Assembly (NCBI GenBank): GCA_947383275.1
Contig: CANDCW010000028.1
Span: forward strand, 1-28,485
Direction: 5' to 3'
DNA length: 28,485 bases
Source of the DNA: an uncultured Bacillota bacterium
Lineage (GTDB): Bacteria; Bacillota; Clostridia; Oscillospirales; Oscillospiraceae
A model generated the notes under the pieces. That model searched no databases. It worked only from the letters and a program-made list of their open reading frames with translations, and was not told the origin of the DNA. Positions 23,221-28,485 of the stretch are shown one piece after another. Made by a program: the position numbers and the translations under genes. Every line of letters begins with the position of its first letter. The stretch's first letter is position 1.

Positions 23221-24174
23221 ATGGTACAAGGGTTTTTGCCCGGCGAGGTGCTGGCCATCACCGCCCAGGCTGCGGACCGGCTGCTGAAGCTGGACAGCGG
23301 CGACGCCGCCCTGCTCTATCTCCGGCTGCTGCGCCGGGGGGACGCCGGCGGCCTGAAGTGGACGGACGCCCGTCTTCAAAACGCCCTGGAGCAGCTGCGC
23401 TCCCAGGGCCTGGCTCCGGCCGAGCTGCCCGCCCCCCCGGAGCCTACTCTCCCGGACCCCGCCGCCCAGGAACCCCCGGACTACTCCACCGAGGACATCA
23501 CCCAGGCCCTGTCGGAGCAGGACTCCACCTTCCCGCCCCTGGTGGGCGAGGTGGAGCGGAGGCTGGGCAAACGGCTGTCCGCCGCCGACTTGAAGTCGCT
23601 GTACACCCTCTACGACCACCTGGCCCTCCCCGCCGAGGTAATCCTCATGCTGTTGGGCTGGTGCATTGAGGAGACGGAACGGAAGTATGGCCCTGGGCGC
23701 AGGCCGTTCCTGTCTCAGATCAGGAAGGAGGGCTTTATTTGGGCCCGCCTGGGGGTGGATACCATGGAGCGGGCAGAGGAGCGGATTGAAACACTCACCC
23801 GCCTGCGGGGCCGGGAGGCGGAGGTGCTCCGCCTGCTGGACATCCCCCCCCGGCCTCTGGTCCGGCGGGAAAAGGACTACATCGCCGCCTGGGACGCCAT
23901 GGGCTTTGAGGACGAGGCCATTCGCACAGCCTACGAGCGGACGGTGCTGAAGAAGCAGTCTATGGACTGGAGCTATATGAACGGCATCCTCCGCCGATGG
24001 CACGAAAAGGGGCTGCACACCGCCTCCGCCATCCGGGCGGGAGACCGGGACCCGCGCCCCGTCCGGGCGGGCGGGAAGGCCCCCCCGCCCGCCGCGGAGC
24101 AGGAGCGCCGTGCCCGGGAAAACGTGGAGCGCACCCGACGCCTGATGGAACAAATGAAACAGGAGGGAAATTGA
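23221..24174 (+). CDS. DnaD domain replication initiation protein
   Basis: The 317-aa protein is expected to help open the origin and load helicase together with the DnaC/DnaI-like protein encoded next. The ATG at 23221 follows GGAGGGGGGAG. Residues ~90-180 contain an N-terminal DnaD-like helical region (LVGEVERRLGKRLSAADLKSLYTLYDHLALPAEVILML). The C-terminal DDBH2-like domain (~210-275) ends in YMNGILRRW, the conserved YxxxIxxxW motif. The last 50 residues are basic and disordered, Arg/Pro-rich. A phage-type DnaD is possible, but the housekeeping context favours a chromosomal one. Confidence 0.85.
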   Translation: MVQGFLPGEVLAITAQAADRLLKLDSGDAALLYLRLLRRGDAGGLKWTDARLQNALEQLRSQGLAPAELPAPPEPTLPDPAAQEPPDYSTEDITQALSEQDSTFPPLVGEVERRLGKRLSAADLKSLYTLYDHLALPAEVILMLLGWCIEETERKYGPGRRPFLSQIRKEGFIWARLGVDTMERAEERIETLTRLRGREAEVLRLLDIPPRPLVRREKDYIAAWDAMGFEDEAIRTAYERTVLKKQSMDWSYMNGILRRWHEKGLHTASAIRAGDRDPRPVRAGGKAPPPAAEQERRARENVERTRRLMEQMKQEGN

Positions 24175-24175
24175 C

Positions 24176-25180
24176 ATGCCATATGACGCCAACGTGCTGC
24201 GCCGGGCCTCCCGGCAGCTGGAGGAGTCGGCCCGCAGCCGCCGGGAGCGGACCCAGCGGCTGCGGGAGGACGCCTACCGGCGCGAGCCCAGGCTGGCCCA
24301 GCTGGACCGCCGCATTCAGGGCACCATGGCCGGGCTGGTGGCCGCAGCCCTCCGCCAGGGGGGCGACCCGGTTCAAGCGGTACAGTCCGTCCGGGCGCAA
24401 AATCAGGAGCTTCAGCAGGAGCGCGCCGTCCTGCTGGGCGCGCTGGGCCTGCCCGAAGACGCCCTGGACGACAAGCCCGCCTGCCCCCTGTGCCGGGACA
24501 CCGGCTGGCAGGGCGCCGGCATGTGCCGCTGCCTGAAGCAGCTGTGCGCCCAAGAACAGATTCGGGAGCTTTCCAAGCTGCTGGACCTGGGCGAGCAGTC
24601 CTTCGACACATTCCGCATCGACTATTACAGCCAGGCCGTTTATCCCGGGCAGGGCATTTCCCCCAGAGAAAATATGGAACAGAATTTTAACGTGTGCTGG
24701 AATTACGCCAACAAATTCGGCCGTGTGGCCATCAAAAACCTGTTTCTCTCCGGCCCCCCGGGGCTGGGCAAGACCTTCCTGTCCGCCTGCATCGCCCGCA
24801 TGGTGTCAGAAAACGGCTTTTCCGTTGTTTACGATACGGCGGTGAACATCTTCAGCCAGTTCGAAACCCGCAAGTTCCTCCGGGACAGTCAGGACGGACT
24901 GGAGGCTCGGGACGAAACAAAGCGGTATCTGAACTGCGACCTGCTCATTTTGGACGACCTGGGCAGCGAACTGACCACCCAGTTTACCCAGTCCGCCCTC
25001 TATGAGGTCATCAACACCCGCCTGGTGGGGGGGAGGCACACGGTCATCTCCTCAAACCTGTCCATTGGGGAGGCTGCCCAGCGCTACGCGCCTCAGACCG
25101 CCTCCCGCCTGGACGGAGAATACCACACCCTTGAATTTTTCGGGGACGACATCCGGCTGCTGCGGAAAAACCGGCTGTGA
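24176..25180 (+). CDS. DnaC/DnaI-like helicase loader ATPase
   Basis: The 334-aa AAA+ loader for the replicative helicase has three parts. Residues ~1-95 form an Arg/Gln-rich helical domain. A zinc-binding module, CPLC...CRC (Cys103, 106, 117 and 119), is like that of DnaI. The ATPase domain has Walker A GPPGLGKT (193-200) and Walker B LLILDD (256-261), followed by sensor SSNL and RLDGEYHTLEF near the C-terminus. The start ATG lies one base after the dnaD stop, so the pair is cotranslated. IstB transposase helpers share the ATPase domain, but the zinc module and the dnaD neighbour argue for a replication role. Confidence 0.88.
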   Translation: MPYDANVLRRASRQLEESARSRRERTQRLREDAYRREPRLAQLDRRIQGTMAGLVAAALRQGGDPVQAVQSVRAQNQELQQERAVLLGALGLPEDALDDKPACPLCRDTGWQGAGMCRCLKQLCAQEQIRELSKLLDLGEQSFDTFRIDYYSQAVYPGQGISPRENMEQNFNVCWNYANKFGRVAIKNLFLSGPPGLGKTFLSACIARMVSENGFSVVYDTAVNIFSQFETRKFLRDSQDGLEARDETKRYLNCDLLILDDLGSELTTQFTQSALYEVINTRLVGGRHTVISSNLSIGEAAQRYAPQTASRLDGEYHTLEFFGDDIRLLRKNRL

Positions 25181-25196
25181 GAAGGAGGCAGCGTTT

Positions 25197-25685
25197 ATGA
25201 TCTATGGACTCATCGCCGCGGCCCTGATTGCCGTGGACCAGCTGGTGAAATACCTGGTAATGACCAGCATCCCCCTGGGGGAGCACATCCCCTTCATCCC
25301 CTACATTCTGGACCTGACCTATGTGACCAACACCGGGGCGGCTTTCTCCATCTTTTCCGGGCACACCTGGGCTTTGGCCCTGGTGTCGCTGGTTATGTCC
25401 GTGGTTCTGGCCCTGGCCCTGTGGAAGGGCCTGTTCAAGCACCCTCTGGGAAAGCTTACCCTCACCCTCCTGCTGGCGGGGGCGGTGGGCAATTTCATCG
25501 ACCGGGCCTTCCGGGGCTTTGTGGTAGACATGTTCAACGTACTGTTTATGCGCTTCGCCGTGTTCAACGTGGCGGACATCTGCGTGGTGGTGGGAGGCAT
25601 CGCGGCCGGGCTATACTACCTGTTCCTGATGGACAAGCTGGAGCCCAAGGAGGAGCCCCATGACGAGGCTGACGCTGACCGCTGA
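25197..25685 (+). CDS. lspA: Lipoprotein signal peptidase II
   Basis: The 162-aa inner-membrane aspartyl protease cleaves the signal peptide of diacylglyceryl-modified prolipoproteins. Four membrane segments are visible. The two catalytic aspartates are in the family motifs GNFIDRAFRGFVVD (Asp102) and FNVADICV (Asp127), with VTNTGAAFSIF before them. The ATG at 25197 has GGAGG upstream and starts 16 nt after the loader gene. It ends inside the pseudouridine synthase gene, with a 26-nt overlap. Confidence 0.95.
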   Translation: MIYGLIAAALIAVDQLVKYLVMTSIPLGEHIPFIPYILDLTYVTNTGAAFSIFSGHTWALALVSLVMSVVLALALWKGLFKHPLGKLTLTLLLAGAVGNFIDRAFRGFVVDMFNVLFMRFAVFNVADICVVVGGIAAGLYYLFLMDKLEPKEEPHDEADADR

Positions 25686-26568
25686 CCGGGAGGGGGAGCG
25701 GGCGGACGCCCTGCTCTCCCTCCTGATCCCGGACCTGAGCCGCTCCGCCGCCCAGAAGTTGCTGGAGCGGGGGGCGGTCATGTCCAACGGCAGGCCGGTG
25801 CGGAAAAACGACAAGCCCGCCCCCGGGCAGCTGCTGGAGGTCAGCCTCCCTGACCCGGAGCCCATCGACGTAATCCCGCAGGATATCCCCCTGGACGTGG
25901 TCTATGAGGACGGCGACGTGATCGTGGTCAACAAGCCAGTGGGGCTGGTGGTCCATCCCGCGCCCGGCCACCCCGACGGCACTCTGGTCAACGCGCTGTT
26001 ATATCATTGCGGGAATTCACTGTCCGGAATCAACGGCCAGTTGCGGCCCGGCATCGTCCACCGCATCGACCGGGACACCTCCGGGCTCATCATCGCCGCC
26101 AAAAACGACCGGGCCCACCTGGCCCTGGCCGCCCAGCTCCAGGACCACTCCCTGGCCCGGACCTATGAGGCGGTGGCGGTGGGGAGCTTGAAGGAGGACG
26201 GCGGCACGGTAAACGCCCCCATCGGCCGCCACCCCGTGGACCGGAAGAAAATGGCTATCGACCGCAAAAACGGCCGGGAGGCCGTCACCCATTGGTCCGT
26301 CTTGGCCCGATACCCCAGCTACACCCATGTGGAGTGCCGCCTGGAGACAGGCCGCACCCATCAGATCCGGGTCCACCTGGCCTCCATCGGCCACCCCCTG
26401 CTGGGGGACACGGTGTACGGGGCCAAAAAGCCCGTCTCCGGCCTGGCGGGCCAGTGCCTCCACGCCCGGCGGCTGCGGTTCGTCCACCCCTCCACCGGGG
26501 AAATTATGGGGCTTGAATGCCCCCTTCCAGGCTGGTTTGTGGAAATTTTGCGAAAAATTGACCGGTAA
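25660..26568 (+). CDS. RluA-family RNA pseudouridine synthase (RluD-like)
   Basis: The 302-aa enzyme converts uridine to pseudouridine in rRNA or tRNA. The N-terminal S4 RNA-binding domain (~12-70) includes RSAAQKLLERGAVMSNGRPVRKND. The catalytic domain shows VNKPVGLVVHPAPGH, then GIVHRIDRDTSGLIIAAK with catalytic Asp137, and later CRLETGRTHQIRVHLASIGHPLLGD, the RluA family's third motif. GGAGGAG lies upstream of the ATG within lspA. The lspA-rlu pair is common in Firmicutes. The target nucleotide cannot be told from sequence alone. Confidence 0.92.
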   Translation: MTRLTLTADREGERADALLSLLIPDLSRSAAQKLLERGAVMSNGRPVRKNDKPAPGQLLEVSLPDPEPIDVIPQDIPLDVVYEDGDVIVVNKPVGLVVHPAPGHPDGTLVNALLYHCGNSLSGINGQLRPGIVHRIDRDTSGLIIAAKNDRAHLALAAQLQDHSLARTYEAVAVGSLKEDGGTVNAPIGRHPVDRKKMAIDRKNGREAVTHWSVLARYPSYTHVECRLETGRTHQIRVHLASIGHPLLGDTVYGAKKPVSGLAGQCLHARRLRFVHPSTGEIMGLECPLPGWFVEILRKIDR

Positions 26569-26584
26569 TTGGCAAAATCCCCCC

Positions 26585-26613
26585 TTGACAACCTCGTTAA
26601 AAGCAGATAATAT
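26585..26613 (+). promoter_or_regulatory. Promoter of ileS T-box transcript
   Basis: A perfect TTGACA (26585-26590) lies 17 nt after the pseudouridine synthase stop. It is followed by TAATAT at 17-base spacing (26608-26613); GATAAT at 15-base spacing (26606-26611) is an alternative. The start point should be near 26620. Confidence 0.7.
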
Positions 26614-26619
26614 ATTGTC

Positions 26620-26870
26620 CTGATATCAAAAAACGCTTGGAAAAGGACGAGTACCCGCCCCCGAGACGCAAAGAGAGCCGCCGTTTGGTGTAAGGCGGAC
26701 GGGAGGGAGCGGCGAACATCACCTTGGAGCCGAGGGCTGAACGACAGTAGGCCCCTCCGGACGCCCCCGTTACCGGGCAGACTTGAGTGGTCAGAATTTT
26801 CTGACAAGAAGAGTGGTACCGCAGAGGTTTACGCCTTTGTCTCTTTGCAGAGACAGGGGCGTTTTTCTTT
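26620..26870 (+). promoter_or_regulatory. T-box riboswitch leader, isoleucine specifier
   Basis: A classic T-box leader upstream of ileS. GGACGAGTA opens stem I (26645-26653), followed by GC-rich stem I arms. The likely specifier codon is ATC (26718-26720) in the GAACATCACC context, matching tRNA-Ile. Stem III is GTCAGA/TCTGAC (26790-26805). The T-box sequence GAGTGGTACCGCAG (26811-26824) carries the UGG that reads the uncharged tRNA 3' end. The intrinsic terminator at 26831-26866 completes it. Uncharged tRNA-Ile should favour readthrough into ileS. Confidence 0.93.
26831..26866 (+). terminator. T-box attenuator terminator
   Basis: ACGCCTTTGTCTCT pairs with AGAGACAGGGGCGT (two G-U pairs) around a TTGC loop, followed by TTTTTC. 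It is mutually exclusive with an antiterminator involving the T-box sequence just upstream. Confidence 0.9.
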
Positions 26871-26899
26871 TGCGGGAGACAGCAAAGATACGCGCCAAA

Positions 26900-26923
26900 A
26901 AGGCTCCTTTGGAAAGGAGCCTT
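26900..26923. repeat. Perfect 24-base palindrome in the ileS leader
   Basis: AAGGCTCCTTT and AAAGGAGCCTT are exact complements separated by GG, giving a strong hairpin between the T-box terminator and the ileS start. No U-run follows. Its role is unknown: an RNA processing site or a protein-binding palindrome are possible. Confidence 0.6.
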
Positions 26924-26953
26924 GCCGCTGCGGGCGGGACGGGGTTTGACGCA

Positions 26954-26986
26954 TCAATACAAATTTTAATTCAATACAAATTTAAT
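26954..26986 (+). repeat. Tandem AT-rich direct repeat before ileS
   Basis: TCAATACAAATTTTAAT (26954-26970) is followed directly by TCAATACAAATTTAAT (26971-26986), differing by one T. It lies about 20 nt before the ileS start, just ahead of its AAAGGAG. It keeps the ribosome binding site region unstructured and A/U-rich in otherwise GC-rich DNA. Confidence 0.7.
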
Positions 26987-27008
26987 AAATCTAAAGGAGT
27001 AATACAAA

Positions 27009-28485
27009 ATGGACTACAACAAGACCATCAATCTGCCTAAGACCGCCTTCCCTATGCGCGCCGGCTTGCCCGCCCGGGAGCCCGACATGCTGAAACGCTG
27101 GGAGGACATGGACCTCTACCACGAGCTGCTGAAGAAGAACGAAGGGAAACCCCTATACAGCCTCCACGACGGCCCCCCCTTCTCCAACGGCGCGCTGCAC
27201 ATGGGCCACGCCCTGAACAAGTCCATCAAGGATTTTATGACACGCGCCGCCGCTATGAGAGGCTATTATACCCCCTACATCCCCGGCTGGGACAACCACG
27301 GGATGCCCATCGAGTCTGCCATTATCAAGCAGAACAAGCTCAACCGCAAGGCCATGTCGGTACCCGAATTCCGCACCGCCTGCCACGAGTTCGCCCAGCA
27401 CTACGTGGACGTGCAGCGGGAGGGCTTCAAGCGGATGGGCGTGATCGGCGACTGGGAGAACCCCTATCTCACCATGGCCCCTTCCTTCGAAGCGGAGGAA
27501 GTGAAGATCTTCGGAGCCATGTACAAAAACGGCTATATCTACAAGGGCCTCAAGCCGGTGTACTGGTGCCCCCACGATGAGACCGCCCTGGCCGAGGCGG
27601 AAATTGAGTATCAGGACGACCCGGTCACCACCGTGTACGTGAAGTTCCAGGTAAAGGACGACCTGGGCAAGCTGAGTCAGTACGGCGACATCTCAAGGAT
27701 GTACTTCCTCATCTGGACCACCACCATCTGGACCCTCCCCGGCAACCTGGCCATCGCCCTCCACCCCCGGGACAGCTATGTGCTGGTGAAGGCGGACAAC
27801 GGCGAGATGTATATCCTGGCCGAAGCGCTGTGTGAGAAGGTCATGAAAATCGGCGGCGTGGAGCACTATGAGACAGTCGCCACCTTCACCGGCTCCGACT
27901 TTGAGTATATGCTGGCCCAGCACCCCTTCCTGGACAAGACCTCCCAGCTGTGTACCGCCGAGTATGTCACCATGGACAGCGGTACGGGCTGCGTCCACAC
28001 CGCCCCCGGCTTCGGCGCGGACGACTACGAGACCTGCAAGCGGTATAAGATCGACATGGTGGTACCCGTGGACGACCGGGGCCGCCACACCGACTACGCC
28101 GGAAAATACGCCGGCATGGGCACCGACGAGTCCAACCCCGTTATCCTGGCCGACATGAAGCAGAGCGGAGCCCTGTTCGCCTCCGAGGACATCGTCCACT
28201 CCTACCCCCACTGCTGGCGGTGCAAGAACCCCATCATCTTCCGGGCCACTCCCCAGTGGTTCTGCTCGGTGGAGTCCTTTAAGGACGCAGCCGTGGCCGC
28301 CTGTGAGGATGTGCGCTGGGTGCCCGGCTGGGGCATTGACCGGATGAAGTCCATGATTCAGGAGCGCACCGACTGGTGCATCTCCCGGCAGCGCCGGTGG
28401 GGCCTGCCCATCCCGGTGTTCTACTGCGCCGACTGCGGCAAGCCCATCTGCACCGACGAGACCATCGCCGCCGTGTCCAAGCTCT
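27009..28485 (+). CDS. ileS: Isoleucyl-tRNA synthetase, 5' part
   Basis: The first 492 codons of IleRS are in view; the gene runs past the window end. AAAGGAG precedes the ATG. The class I HIGH motif reads HMGH (residues 64-67) in PPFSNGALHMGHALNKSIKDF. The CP1 editing domain shows WTTTIWTLPGNLAIA and GTGCVHTAPGFGADDYETC, as expected for removal of misacylated Val-tRNA. Near the right edge are YPHCWRCKNPIIFRATPQWF and ISRQRRWGLPIPVFYC, typical IleRS. The KMSKS motif and C-terminal domains are beyond the window. It is controlled by the T-box upstream. Confidence 0.96.
   Translation, partial: MDYNKTINLPKTAFPMRAGLPAREPDMLKRWEDMDLYHELLKKNEGKPLYSLHDGPPFSNGALHMGHALNKSIKDFMTRAAAMRGYYTPYIPGWDNHGMPIESAIIKQNKLNRKAMSVPEFRTACHEFAQHYVDVQREGFKRMGVIGDWENPYLTMAPSFEAEEVKIFGAMYKNGYIYKGLKPVYWCPHDETALAEAEIEYQDDPVTTVYVKFQVKDDLGKLSQYGDISRMYFLIWTTTIWTLPGNLAIALHPRDSYVLVKADNGEMYILAEALCEKVMKIGGVEHYETVATFTGSDFEYMLAQHPFLDKTSQLCTAEYVTMDSGTGCVHTAPGFGADDYETCKRYKIDMVVPVDDRGRHTDYAGKYAGMGTDESNPVILADMKQSGALFASEDIVHSYPHCWRCKNPIIFRATPQWFCSVESFKDAAVAACEDVRWVPGWGIDRMKSMIQERTDWCISRQRRWGLPIPVFYCADCGKPICTDETIAAVSKL

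Noticed and set aside
26941..26990. Second ileS promoter downstream of the T-box (TTGACG at 26946)
   Set aside because: No acceptable -10 hexamer at 16-18 bases; the AT-rich sequence is better described as a tandem repeat.
1..28485. CRISPR array, tRNA/rRNA genes or insertion sequences
   Set aside because: No regularly spaced direct repeats, no cloverleaf-like or rRNA-like segments, and no transposase motifs were seen. The IstB-like ATPase at 24176 is better read as a helicase loader.

Overview
This is a chromosomal window of GC-rich, low-operon-spacing DNA from a bacterium of the Firmicutes/Clostridia type. Gene content (Mrp with an N-terminal CxxxCxxCxxxC, DnaD plus a DnaI/DnaC-like loader, a T-box leader before ileS, a maf-mreC-mreD-PBP2 cluster, a DUF2262 protein) and strong GGAGG ribosome binding sites suggest an Oscillospiraceae relative (Flavonifractor/Lawsonibacter/Intestinimonas-like). 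That placement is inference from composition and gene families, not from a search.

Layout. 1-760: an isolated phage-tail-fibre-like gene between terminators. 762-3111 (minus): a three-gene operon with a near-consensus promoter, encoding a cytidylate-kinase-like P-loop protein, a class I glutamine-amidotransferase-like (C26) hydrolase and an exported VanY-type D-Ala-D-Ala carboxypeptidase. 3437-7244 (plus): malQ-glgP, for maltodextrin/glycogen breakdown. 7245-7460: two terminators enclosing a 30-codon ORF that looks like the N-terminus of an XRE regulator. 7460-11065 (minus): a FeoA-FeoB fusion, an SdpI-like membrane protein and a Cof-type HAD phosphatase, translationally coupled. 11333-16685 (minus): small XRE regulator, maf, mreC, mreD, PBP2 and mrp, with the regulator first and a three-site operator-like array upstream. 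16870-23017 (minus): zapA, U32 peptidase, LuxE-like acyl-protein synthetase, LuxC-like acyl-CoA reductase, dut and a DUF2262 gene, all with tiny gaps or overlaps. 23221-26568 (plus): dnaD, dnaC/dnaI-like loader, lspA and an RluA-family pseudouridine synthase. 26585-28485 (plus): a T-box(Ile) leader and the 5' part of ileS, which runs off the window.

Most genes are housekeeping: cell wall elongation, division, replication initiation, lipoprotein processing, RNA modification and iron uptake. The most interesting items are the LuxE/LuxC fatty-acid-reductase-like pair inside a division/nucleotide operon with no luciferase genes in view; the XRE regulator heading the elongasome operon, with repeated TCTCTT-AAGAGA half-sites and a divergent truncated-looking ORF; the tiny XRE-remnant ORF at 7293-7385; and the histidine-rich linker in the FeoAB fusion. 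I saw no tRNA or rRNA genes, no CRISPR array and no insertion sequence.
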